NCBI GenBank assembly: GCA_964251965.1
Contig: CAXULQ010000007.1
Coordinates: 1-64,000 of the forward strand
Source: Mucilaginibacter_A sp964251965
GTDB taxonomy: Bacteria; Bacteroidota; Bacteroidia; Sphingobacteriales; Sphingobacteriaceae
Length of the DNA: 64,000 nt
Direction: 5' to 3'
In this document: positions 35,632 through 45,600 of the stretch, piece by piece
Layout: each line of letters opens with the position of its first letter
Numbering within the stretch: position 1 is the first letter of the stretch
Position numbers and translations under genes: made by a program
Notes under the pieces: generated by a model
Told to the model about the DNA's origin: nothing
The model's database searches: none
The model's input: only the letters and a program-made list of their open reading frames with translations

Positions 35632-38436
35632 TCAATAAATAAAACTGCCGTCGCCGCGGCGTTTCAATTCCCTTCCGTTTCTTTTGGCCGTTCCACTCCA
35701 TTTTTGCAAGTTCAAAATAAAACTTACCAAAGCATATCTGCTTAATGCGTTGGTTTTGGTATCGGTGATGGAAGTTTGGGTTACCACGCGGTTAATAAAG
35801 TTGTTTTGATTGAGCAAATCAAATCCGGATACTCTTAAAATGCCATTCTTTCTCTTGAAAAACTCTTTTTCCAAATAAGTATTTACAACGAAAGGATTCT
35901 TGGATACGTTTGAATTGATACCCGTGATATAGTTTTTACTTGCACTGTAACCAATCGTCAGCGTTCTTGATTTCAACAGAAAAAATCTTCCATCAATACT
36001 AAAAGCTGTGGTTTTGATATCGCTGTTGATGGAACTTGGAAGTGTATTGGTTGATTTGTTAACATCGTAAGAAACATAAGGGTTTACTTCTAACCAATCG
36101 TTTGGGTTTAACCTTGGCCCAAACCTTTCGTTGTAACGCCAACTTGTAACCACATTTTCGATATTGTTGCTCATGCCCAGAGAATGTCCGTAAGAAATTA
36201 ATCCGTTTAACGCCAGGTTGTATTTGCGGTCGTCAAATTGTTTAGAAATGTTGTAATTGCCAGATACAGAGCGCGCACCGCTGATATTTACAAAATGGGT
36301 TTCGTACAAAAGACTGTGTAGTTCTGGTTGTCTAACTTGTACAACATTGCTTACAATTTGGTCTTCGTACAAACTTGTATTGATATTGGCCGACAAGTTT
36401 AACTTTGAATTGGATATATAATTATTATAAATTGTATTGATGCTATGCCTGAAAGAAGGCTTTAAGTTTGGATTTCCAAAAACCGGATTTTGCGGATTGG
36501 AGTAATCTGGCAAAGGCTGTATTTGTGTAAAATTCGGTTCGGTTGGCGCACCAGAGTAGTTGATTGAGATTCGATGTTGGCGTGAAAACACATATTGAAA
36601 ACGAAAAATAGGGACCACATAAAAATCATTACGGTTTGATGAGGTTCCCTTGCTAACATTAACTCCCTCTAAATGAGATGGAATAGCCGTAGCACCTACG
36701 GATATATTGTATTTTGTTTTGTTAAGCCTGTAGTTTAAAGCAATGCGTGTTTCTGTAAAAGAATAGTTATAAACGTTGCTTAAAGAATCTATTATGGCAG
36801 GCGCGCCGGTTGGACTTATATTACTGGTGATGGCATTATTGTCATAACCTCTATAGTTTACCTGGGCATTAAATTCGAGTTGAGAAAGTGCGCTTAATGG
36901 TTCTACATAAGTTAAGCTCGTGCGGTAATTTTTAGTGAGGTTGCCGCGGTTTATTGTTCTGTGTACAAGTGAATCTTTTACGATATTTTCGACGGAATCT
37001 TTATATTGGATCTCTGTGTTTTGCCCCGTGTTTTGTTGCTGGTCTCCATGGGTTAAATTAAATTGGATCGAAATATTTCTCCTTGGTTTTTTAAAAATAT
37101 ATTGATATAAAATGATAGCGCCATAAGTTGGCGTAGTGTTTTTACCGGTCGAAAGTCCGTTGGAATATTGGTTAAGCAGCCCCGTTTGCGTGTATTGAGA
37201 ATTATTGCTGGTATTTGCACTGGTATAACTAAAAGTTGGGGTTATCCGCAAAAAGTTAGAAGGATTAGGCGTGTACTCAAATTCGAAACTTGCATTTTGT
37301 GTTTTGCCATAATTTGTTCCGATAGTTTGCCTGGTAAAAGAAGTAGTGCCCAAAGAACTAAATGTTTGCCCAACACTGTTATTGATAGAATTAACATTGG
37401 TAAAGCCATACCTGTAGTTGGCATTTACTTGTACAGATTTGCTCCACTGGTCGCGGTAATTAAATGAAGGGCCGCCGGAAGTTGTTGTGCCGCCGCTTCC
37501 GCCAGCACTGTTGTTGCCGCTGCCCAACTGGCCATTCGCATCGCTGCTGATGCCGGTGCTGGCCACGCCGTTTACCGTGTTTCTGATATTGCCGATAATC
37601 CCGATTTGCTCATTGGCGTTGATGCGTTGCGCAAATACACGTTCATCATACCTGCTGTTGTTTCCATCACTTGCGGTAAGCCTTAAAATATTGCCAACCG
37701 ACCGATCGGCTCGGGTTGTGATGTTTAATACTTTAGTCGGATCGCCATCTTTAATACCTGTTCTTCCGGCCTGGTCGCCGTAATCATCAACTACCTGTAT
37801 TTTATCAACGATATCCGCAGGCAAATTTTGAATGGCTTGTGCTACGTCGCCTCCGGCATAATCTTTACCATTGACCCTTGCCTTGGTTACTTGTTGCCCT
37901 TGGTGCGTTAAAGTACCATCCGAACCAACTTCCATTCCTTCCATTTTTTTGAGCAGCTCATCAACCGTAGCATTTTCGCGTACTTTATAATCACTTGCTC
38001 GGTATTCAACCGTATCTGTTTTGTAAACGATGCTGGGCGTACCGTTAATTTTTACCTCGTTTAGCATGCGCGATTGTGTTTTAAGTTCTACCGGGTCTAA
38101 CACAATCCTTTTTGCAGCATCGTTATTAAGGTATCTCCTTACGGAAGTAACAAAGCCAATTCCTTTTATGGTAATTACGAACGTGGCCATCTTTACATTT
38201 TTAAAAATGAAAATACCATCTGCATTGGTTGCTGTTTTTATCGTATCTTTTTTTGAGGTCAGCATTACCGTTGCACCGATAACCGTTTGGCCGGTTGTAT
38301 CTTTAACAATACCGCTCACCTCGCGAAACGCCAAAGGAGGCGGAAGCGGCGTTTGAGACCTGGTGCGCGCCTGCTGTGCAAACAGCTTGCCCAGTAATAA
38401 AATCAGGCAGCAGGATAGTACAATTACTTTTTTCAT
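35632..38436 (-). CDS. Large outer-membrane beta-barrel receptor-like protein
   Basis: The 934-residue protein has a signal peptide ending at FAQQ, a carboxypeptidase-regulatory-like domain (REVSGIVKDTTGQTVIGATV ... FVITIKGIGF), a plug-like part (ASDYKVRENATVDELLKKME, then GMEVGSDGTLT; VDDYGDQAGRTGIKDGDPTK) and a long barrel ending in FILNLQKWSG. It is the TonB-receptor-like outer membrane beta-barrel family 3, with no SusD. Its partner, 33 bp upstream, is the Gly-rich exported protein. Together they may be a two-component outer-membrane export/import unit (inference). Confidence 0.88.
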   Translation of the reverse strand: MKKVIVLSCCLILLLGKLFAQQARTRSQTPLPPPLAFREVSGIVKDTTGQTVIGATVMLTSKKDTIKTATNADGIFIFKNVKMATFVITIKGIGFVTSVRRYLNNDAAKRIVLDPVELKTQSRMLNEVKINGTPSIVYKTDTVEYRASDYKVRENATVDELLKKMEGMEVGSDGTLTHQGQQVTKARVNGKDYAGGDVAQAIQNLPADIVDKIQVVDDYGDQAGRTGIKDGDPTKVLNITTRADRSVGNILRLTASDGNNSRYDERVFAQRINANEQIGIIGNIRNTVNGVASTGISSDANGQLGSGNNSAGGSGGTTTSGGPSFNYRDQWSKSVQVNANYRYGFTNVNSINNSVGQTFSSLGTTSFTRQTIGTNYGKTQNASFEFEYTPNPSNFLRITPTFSYTSANTSNNSQYTQTGLLNQYSNGLSTGKNTTPTYGAIILYQYIFKKPRRNISIQFNLTHGDQQQNTGQNTEIQYKDSVENIVKDSLVHRTINRGNLTKNYRTSLTYVEPLSALSQLEFNAQVNYRGYDNNAITSNISPTGAPAIIDSLSNVYNYSFTETRIALNYRLNKTKYNISVGATAIPSHLEGVNVSKGTSSNRNDFYVVPIFRFQYVFSRQHRISINYSGAPTEPNFTQIQPLPDYSNPQNPVFGNPNLKPSFRHSINTIYNNYISNSKLNLSANINTSLYEDQIVSNVVQVRQPELHSLLYETHFVNISGARSVSGNYNISKQFDDRKYNLALNGLISYGHSLGMSNNIENVVTSWRYNERFGPRLNPNDWLEVNPYVSYDVNKSTNTLPSSINSDIKTTAFSIDGRFFLLKSRTLTIGYSASKNYITGINSNVSKNPFVVNTYLEKEFFKRKNGILRVSGFDLLNQNNFINRVVTQTSITDTKTNALSRYALVSFILNLQKWSGTAKRNGRELKRRGDGSFIY

Positions 38437-38469
38437 GTAAAATGAAGGCTAAAGGAGGCGGCTGTGTAT

Positions 38470-39384
38470 TTATTTTTTCGCTAAGGTGTACTTAGCCCAG
38501 AAGTCGGTGGGGCTTGTTAAATCTTCATAATCTAAATTAGTGCTTCTTCCGGCACCCGAACCTCCTCTTCCGGCGCCACCAGTGCCACCACCTGCACCTC
38601 CTCTTCCTCCTCCGCCACCTGCGCCGCCTCTTCCTCCGCCAAAACCTCCTCCTCCGGCAGCAGCATCGCCGGCAACATTTGTAACCCTAAAGCTATTATT
38701 ACTGCTAACCTGTAAGCCATTCACTTTAATGTTGTAGGCAATTTCTTTAGTGTTGGTTGATGATATATCCAGTAATTTAAGAGGAATTGCCAGTTCATAA
38801 TTGTAATTTCCCAAGGCATCATAACCGATTGCCGTTTTAATCCCGTATTCGTTATAAATAGAAATCAGCGTATCGGTAATATCTTTAAAGCCGAAAACCT
38901 TTATCTCTTTACTGGAGGTAACCAATTGCTTTCGCGCGGCTAAAATTGCTGCCGAATCGGTTCCGGCTGCCTGCGACTGTCCGCCTGCGCCACCTCTGCC
39001 GCCGCCAACACGTTGCCCGCGCAGCCCTCGTGCAGCCCTTGTTATTACCGGAAAAGTTAAAATAAAGGCGTTTTTATCTTTTTTCTTTCCAGCAGTATTT
39101 ACCGTTAGTGTAATGCCGCCGGCTACAATTTTAGTATTGTTGTTGGCATCTGTTGATGTTAATGCCAGATAAAGGTATTGGTCGTTATTAGACAGCGTGT
39201 AAAATAACTTAGTGGATTTGTTGTATGCCTGGAAAGAATCTTCCCATTCATTTAAGTTGCCATCAATTTTTACGGTTGCAGGCGACCATACGCTGGTTGC
39301 CTGTACATCTTTTAAATGTGCCTGGCCGAACATTTTTAAACCAGAAAATAAAAGTAAAAATGCCAGAAGTATAGGTTTTTTCAT
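38470..39384 (-). CDS. Exported CBM9/DOMON-like protein with Gly/Arg-rich tail
   Basis: The start at the second Met (MKKPILLAFLLLFSGLKMFG) gives a clean signal peptide and 304 residues. Residues ~20-110 look like a CBM9/DOMON-type beta-sandwich (VKIDGNLNEWEDSFQAYNKS, YLYLALTSTD). There are two low-complexity tracts, RGLRGQRVGGGRGGAGGQ near 125 and a ~45-residue Gly/Arg/Ala tract near 240-285. It ends TDFWAKYTLAKK. It is upstream of and codirectional with the large receptor. Function is unknown; the tail could be a flexible or surface-binding segment. Confidence 0.65.
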   Translation of the reverse strand: MKKPILLAFLLLFSGLKMFGQAHLKDVQATSVWSPATVKIDGNLNEWEDSFQAYNKSTKLFYTLSNNDQYLYLALTSTDANNNTKIVAGGITLTVNTAGKKKDKNAFILTFPVITRAARGLRGQRVGGGRGGAGGQSQAAGTDSAAILAARKQLVTSSKEIKVFGFKDITDTLISIYNEYGIKTAIGYDALGNYNYELAIPLKLLDISSTNTKEIAYNIKVNGLQVSSNNSFRVTNVAGDAAAGGGGFGGGRGGAGGGGGRGGAGGGTGGAGRGGSGAGRSTNLDYEDLTSPTDFWAKYTLAKK

Positions 39385-39645
39385 AATCAAATTTTAGGCT
39401 TTGCTGTAGATAGAATTGTTGAATTTACAGGGTAATTGATACAAATATTTTTTTATTGTGTAACATTTTTTTGATGATATATAAATGTTGCACAACTTAA
39501 TGTAAAAGTTGCATTGTGGCTGTCAAAACCATTTTATTACCTATAAAAAGAGTAAGCAAATAAGATAGTAATCCCGCTACTTATAATAGAGTTATTTGTT
39601 GAAATGGAAGAGAAAGGATTAAATTAGAAGAAGGTATAATTTTGA

Positions 39646-39996
39646 TTATTGGCTATTGTCTTCTTTGATAAATACCCGTTTTATCAGCAAGCCCGACAGA
39701 GACGACAAACCGCCAACTAATCCACCAATTAATGTGGTAACCAAAAGCACCCAAAGCCATCCTGGTAAATGCACCATTTCCGCTACCCGATTGGCCAAAA
39801 TATGATCATTGGGAATACTTTTAAACAAAGCCAGCAGCAGCCATACTAAAGCCAAGGCAAAAAAGCCAGACCAGAAAGCTTGTCCTGCTGTTTTACCCAC
39901 AAAAACTGCTGTAACAAAAGCCACAATTGCTGCCGCCCACCAAGTGAAAATAAATCCGCTTAGCAGCGACAAAAAAAAGATGATTAAAAACAGCAT
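39646..39996 (-). CDS. Small inner-membrane protein of unknown function
   Basis: The 116-residue protein has four hydrophobic helices (MLFLIIFFLSLLSGFIFTWW; AAIVAFVTAVFVGKTAG; FWSGFFALALVWLLLALFK; WVLLVTTLIGGLVGGLSSLS). No family was recognised. Its start codon is adjacent to the penicillin acylase stop (1 bp), so they are cotranscribed. The 255-bp gap on the other side, up to 39390, is AT-rich with no supported feature. Confidence 0.65.
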   Translation of the reverse strand: MLFLIIFFLSLLSGFIFTWWAAAIVAFVTAVFVGKTAGQAFWSGFFALALVWLLLALFKSIPNDHILANRVAEMVHLPGWLWVLLVTTLIGGLVGGLSSLSGLLIKRVFIKEDNSQ

Positions 39997-39997
39997 G

Positions 39998-42451
39998 TTA
40001 TTTTGCAGTTAAGTTTAGGGTTGATTTAATTCGGGACGAAGGCTGATTAGACGATTGTAGAAATAACAGTTCATTCAACCGGCCATCTTTCCAGGTTTGT
40101 AAAAGATTGTTATAAAAGAAGCTTCCGGGATTACCCGACTGGCCTCCCGGCAATACGCCATAACCTTTTACCTGCGGACCCATCTGTACAACCATGCGCC
40201 ACGACGGGCCGTGCCCTTCAATCAAGGCATCAACTGTTGAGCCTGTTCCGCCTGCTTTAAATTTTCCTACACCTAATCCCGGAATGTTTGCCAGATGGTT
40301 GATGTAGGTTTCTTTAACATTGCCCCATTCCCATTTTGTACCAGGTGAACCGTATTTCCTCATTAACTGCCCTGCTGCTGCAACAAAAGAATTATTTAAA
40401 ATATCTTTGCAATCCTCTTTCTTTGGTGTCCGGATATCATCAAACCATTTCGAGTTTGGCTCTTTTAACAATAATTTTTCTGTACGATCACGGTTGGGCA
40501 TTTTTAAATTGTTTTCTTCCGGTTTTCCGAATTCGTCTTGCCAGGTTTCGTTATAAAAATTCGTCCACCAACTGTTGAAAATTGTGGCACCTATCGCATC
40601 AGCATCAAACCGCTTGTTCCATTTTTTCAGGACGTCCAATACCTGTTTTTGGTTGTTATTGAGTTTTTCAGGATCAATATATTTTAGCATTTCGGCCAAT
40701 ACATCTTGCGCAAAAATGCTGTAGGTATCCGTTTGAAGAACACGCATACTGTCAATGGTAGCACTTTTCATGGCGGCAAGGCGGGTATCAATACGTTTGC
40801 CGCGTTCGTAAGGGCCAAAACTCCAATTAATGTAATAAGGATAAGTAGGATCGGTGGAGGATTGGTTGGCAGAACTTAAAAAACCTTGTGCAGTGTTTTC
40901 TGCCGTTGGATTCTGTTCTGCCGGTATCCAGCCCAACCAGTCATCTTCCGGATCGGTTCCATCCAAAATAAACTTGCCCTGGTCTTTGTATTTTAAAGGA
41001 AATTTACCGTTTACCGTAATGGCGATATCTTTATCGGCACTGGCAAATATGAAGTTTTGGGCCGGAGCAGTGTAATAAGTTAAAGCCTTTCGGTAATCGG
41101 CATAATTTTGACCTCTGTTAAGCAGGTAAAAAGTTTTAAACTCGTCTGATTCATCGTGTGCAATCCAACGCAAAGCATTTCCTATAGGAATATTTTCATG
41201 GGAACCGACAGGCTTTTTTGAAGCAGTTTCGTAAACAATAGGGCCATGATGGGTATATAAAACGGTATCGTAAAGCGGTTTTTGTCCGCGGATATTAATT
41301 ACTTCAATGCGCCTTTTTATTTTGTTCCAATGACCAACTTTATCAAACAGTGCTTTTGTATAGTATTCTTTTTTCGAGGCATCTTTAAATTTGATTTGAT
41401 ACCAATCCAATATATCAGCATCAACATTAGTTACGCCCCAACTTATTTTATTGTTATAACCGATAACCACACAAGGCGCGCCGGGAAGCGAAACACCATA
41501 AACATTTACACCAGGAGCTGATAATTGAATTTGATACCAGATAGAAGGCAAAGTAAGGTTTAAATGCGGATCATTTGCTAAAATAGGATAACCGCTTGCC
41601 GTTTTGCTGCCCGCAATAACCCAGTTGTTACTGCCGATCCCTTCCACTTTGGCTGGCGTTTTTATATCGTTTTGTTGTGATAAAAAACTTTTAGAAGGTT
41701 TTGGAAGAGGTAATGGTTTAAAATCCCATTTTGTTCCGGCAGGAATAATCGGTTCTTCATGGAAAGGATAATCAGGAAATAAATCTTTGGTTACCGAAGC
41801 GCCAAACTGTTTTAAAGTACTGGTCATCATAAACTGATCAGAACCTCCGGCTAACGTTTCCGACATCAGTTTAAGTAAAAATGCAGAATTAATTGGTTTC
41901 CAATCTTCCGGTGCGTAATCCAGCAGTTTAAATTCCAGCGGGTAATCTTTTGGTTTCAATTCGTGGATGTAACTATTTACGCCTTCGGTATAAGCGTTAA
42001 TTACATTTCGGATGACCGGATCTTTCATCATTCCCCGAAGCGTGTTTTCCGCACCGTAAACCATTCCCATCCGGCGGTGATATCGATCAACTTCCAACGC
42101 CTTTGGCCCTACTACTTCGGCCAATCTTCCGGATGCGCTTCTGGTTTGGATATCCATTTGCCATAACCGATCACGAGCGGTAATATAACCTTGTGCCAAG
42201 TATAAATCATGGTCATTTTCGGCAAAAATATGGGCAACCCTGTTTTCATCAAACTTAATGGTAACGGGTTTCTGCAAACCTTGAATCTTTAAATCGCCTG
42301 ATTTCAATTCCTTGCTTTCTGCATTTTGCCAAAAACCGTTAACCGGATTTAAAAACTTGCCAATGGGCGGCAAGCTGCCAAACTTGGTTTGTAATGCCCA
42401 AATCAGCGTAACTGTTAAAGCGATAACTACGGATGCCTTTAAAAATTTCAT
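39998..42451 (-). CDS. Penicillin acylase (Ntn-hydrolase) family protein
   Basis: The start at MKFLKASVVIALTVTLIWAL gives 817 residues with a hydrophobic export signal; an upstream ATG at 42544 adds 31 residues without leader character. The precursor pattern is visible: alpha-chain segment (ENRVAHIFAENDHDLYLAQG), autocleavage/nucleophile Ser at the start of the beta chain (EGIGSNNWVIAGSKTASGYP), NDPHLNLTLPSIWYQIQLSA and PGAPCVVIGYNNKISWGVTN. Relatives cleave acyl amides, including beta-lactams and acyl-homoserine lactones; the natural substrate is unclear. A small membrane protein gene follows directly. Confidence 0.92.
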   Translation of the reverse strand: MKFLKASVVIALTVTLIWALQTKFGSLPPIGKFLNPVNGFWQNAESKELKSGDLKIQGLQKPVTIKFDENRVAHIFAENDHDLYLAQGYITARDRLWQMDIQTRSASGRLAEVVGPKALEVDRYHRRMGMVYGAENTLRGMMKDPVIRNVINAYTEGVNSYIHELKPKDYPLEFKLLDYAPEDWKPINSAFLLKLMSETLAGGSDQFMMTSTLKQFGASVTKDLFPDYPFHEEPIIPAGTKWDFKPLPLPKPSKSFLSQQNDIKTPAKVEGIGSNNWVIAGSKTASGYPILANDPHLNLTLPSIWYQIQLSAPGVNVYGVSLPGAPCVVIGYNNKISWGVTNVDADILDWYQIKFKDASKKEYYTKALFDKVGHWNKIKRRIEVINIRGQKPLYDTVLYTHHGPIVYETASKKPVGSHENIPIGNALRWIAHDESDEFKTFYLLNRGQNYADYRKALTYYTAPAQNFIFASADKDIAITVNGKFPLKYKDQGKFILDGTDPEDDWLGWIPAEQNPTAENTAQGFLSSANQSSTDPTYPYYINWSFGPYERGKRIDTRLAAMKSATIDSMRVLQTDTYSIFAQDVLAEMLKYIDPEKLNNNQKQVLDVLKKWNKRFDADAIGATIFNSWWTNFYNETWQDEFGKPEENNLKMPNRDRTEKLLLKEPNSKWFDDIRTPKKEDCKDILNNSFVAAAGQLMRKYGSPGTKWEWGNVKETYINHLANIPGLGVGKFKAGGTGSTVDALIEGHGPSWRMVVQMGPQVKGYGVLPGGQSGNPGSFFYNNLLQTWKDGRLNELLFLQSSNQPSSRIKSTLNLTAK

Positions 42452-42593
42452 TAGGCTAAAATAAGGGGTTGGAATAGTATTTCGCTTAAAATTTATGGAT
42501 AGAATTGCCGGTTCTAAGATGAGCAACTTTAGAAGTTTTACCATTGATAATTATTTATTTAGAAACAAACTGAGATTCCATCATTTGATTGAG

Positions 42594-42607
42594 ATGCTTC
42601 TTTTATC
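42594..42607. repeat. Single element arm abutting the CRISPR array
   Basis: ATGCTTCTTTTATC followed by GGCATAAAATATAAAC ends 38 bases before the first array repeat (the old, trailer end). No right arm remains; the array may lie where the rest of the element was (inference). Confidence 0.7.
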
Positions 42608-42645
42608 GGCATAAAATATAAACACCAAAATTATAGAATTACCAT

Positions 42646-45600
42646 ATTTCAATTCCTACATAGTGCGATTAAAAGAGAATATCCGTTAAGTCCTGAAAAT
42701 TTAAATGCGATTTCAATTCCTACATGGTGCGATTAAAAGTTTTCTTGTCCTCCACGTCCGCATGCGTTTCTGCCATTTCAATTCCTACATGATGCGATTA
42801 AAAGACATGGCCATTGCTTCGGCACAAATGGCGGAAAAAATTTCAATTCCTATATGGTGTGATTAAAAGAAAGTCTGGTGAAGAAATATGACTTGCCATA
42901 TCGGGATTTCAATTCCTACATGGTGCGATTAAAAGGTTCGATCGGTGTGATGTGTACGCTGATGGATTACATTTCAATTCCTACATGGTGCGATTAAAAG
43001 GCTGTTTTTACAGCCGACAGTTATAGCTGTATCAAATTTCAATTCCTACATGCGATTAAAAGAGATCGAATTGTAGAAATTGCCATCGTGCGTTTTGAAT
43101 TTCAATTCCTACATGGTGCGATTAAAAGTTTGAAACTGAACTTGAATTTGAGCAAAGTAGATTCATTTCAATTCCTACATGGTGCGATTAAAAGAAAAAT
43201 GGTATCAATCGCATTGCTAAAAATGTAGTATTTCAATTCCTACATGGTGCGATTAAAAGAAAAATGGTATCAATCGCATTGCTAAAAATGTAGTATTTCA
43301 ATTCCTACATGGTGCGATTAAAAGAGCGTGAACTTGTAAAGTTTCAATCTCGATTTACTATTTCAATTCCTACATGGTGCGATTAAAAGATCCATTAGGT
43401 TATCAGCAATACTTCTGTCAACTCATTTCAATTCCTACATGGTGCGATTAAAAGCTTTGCACGCAAGCCCTTTAATTGCGTTTTTTGTTATTTCAATTCC
43501 TACATGGTGCGATTAAAAGTGAACAATGGTAAGTTTTCCAGTAGCTTTTTACCAAATTTCAATTCCTACATGTGCGATTAAAAGTTAAGTAATCCAGATT
43601 TATTTAGATATGATTTGATTATTTCAATTCCTACATGGTGCAATTAAAAGTGTGATCCTATAAAGTTAGCAAGAAGAACTATCATAATTTCAATTCCTAC
43701 ATGGTGCGATTAAAAGTACTGCCATTCGTTAATACTGCCTTGCAAATCGCATTTCAATTCCTACATGGTGCGATTAAAAGCGTTATAATTTATAAAATAA
43801 CGCAGTATGTTATCAAAATTTCAATTCCTACATGGTGCGATTAAAAGTGTATCTTTTTACCGCCTTCGCTTACGAATTCAGGTAATTTCAATTCTTACAT
43901 GGTGTGATTAAAAGTTTTATAAGGGAAAAATACCACAGGGCCTTTGCCATTTCAATTCCTACATGGTGCGATTAAAAGTATAAGTTGCATCTTTAGTGCT
44001 GTACAGGTATTTATTTCAATTCCTACATGGTGCGATTAAAAGCGGAGCCAGGTACTCAAAAACATTCAATCAATCTGGATTTCAATTCCTACATAGTGCG
44101 ATTAAAAGAATTGAAAGTGTATTATGAGTTTGGATTTAGCAAATTAATTCCTACATGGTGCGATTAAAAGACAGGGTTAACTGTCGATAACGCGGCTTTT
44201 TCTACATTTCAATTCCTACATGGTGCGATTAAAAGTAGTAAAAATAGGGCGCATAAAAGAAGCATTACCTTATTTCAATTCCTACATGGTGCGATTAAAA
44301 GAACCAATGTTCCGATTGATAGCTTTAATCACCACAATTTCAATTCCTACATGGTGCGATTAAAAGACTTTGCCAATTTGTACCTGACTTATTTTGATCA
44401 CATTTCAATTCCTACATGGTGCGATTAAAAGATACGAGCATAAAAAAGACCGGGTTGGCAATTCTTTATTTCAATTCCTACATGGTGCGATTAAAAGCGT
44501 GCTTTATTGCACATTCAACACAATAAGGGCCGCATTTCAATTCCTATATGGTGCGATTAAAAGTTTTTATTTAAAAACTAAAATTTCGGTTTCGGTATCA
44601 TTTCAATTCCTACATGGTGCGATTAAAAGTTAGTAAATGCGTTTATGCTTTTCCTGCATAAATTAAATTTCAATTCCTACATGGTGCGATTAAAAGCCTG
44701 CTTCCGGCTGTAAAGCGTTAGATGCAGACAAATTTCAATTCCTACATAGTGCGATTAAAAGAGTTTATCAAACTTACTTTTGGGACGGTAAAACCAATTT
44801 CAATTCCTACATGGTGCGATTAAAAGTTAGAAAAAGCCATTTATCTGAACCAGTTGCCGAAATTTCAATTCCTACATGGTGCGATTAAAAGTTTAGAGCT
44901 TGGGATAAAGAAAATTCAGAATCAGAATTATTTCAATTCCTACATGGTGCGATTAAAAGTGCCGCCGGTTTCTGCTACTGCCATTAAAAATTACAATTTC
45001 AATTCCTACATGGTGTGATTAAAAGTTTACTCACCTTACGCCCGGTTGATAGGTTCGCAGATTTCAATTCCTACATGGTGCGATTAAAAGATACCACGCT
45101 CAGCCCTGCTGTTGCCTTAAAAATAGATTTCAATTCCTACATGGTGCGATTAAAAGATATGATACCAAAAGTAACCATTACCCTTGCCAAATTTCAATTC
45201 CTACATGGTGCGATTAAAAGCTGGTCAACCAGCTTGAATAAACAGATGTAGCCGTAAAATTTCAATTCCTACATGGTGCGATTAAAAGACATACGAAGAC
45301 CGGCGCGGACACCAAAAGGATAAGATTTCAATTCCTACATGGTGCGATTAAAAGCATCGATCTGTCGGACGCACTGACCACTGTTTTGCATTTCAATTCC
45401 TACATGGTGCGATTAAAAGCAGGCGTACCAAATACGCAAATGTATATTTTGGCTAAATTTCAATTCCTACATGGTGCGATTAAAAGTGCAAGTGGCCAAA
45501 AACATCTTCATTACCTCGATTTGTATTTCAATTCCTACATGGTGCGATTAAAAGGTTTCGCTTTCGGCATAATACTTTCCAATAGCTTTTATTTCAATTC

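Noticed and set aside
44236..44271. Chromosomal self-targeting by the element-bearing spacer
   Set aside because: The crRNA seed (AAGGTAAT...) does not match the flank of any element copy in this window.
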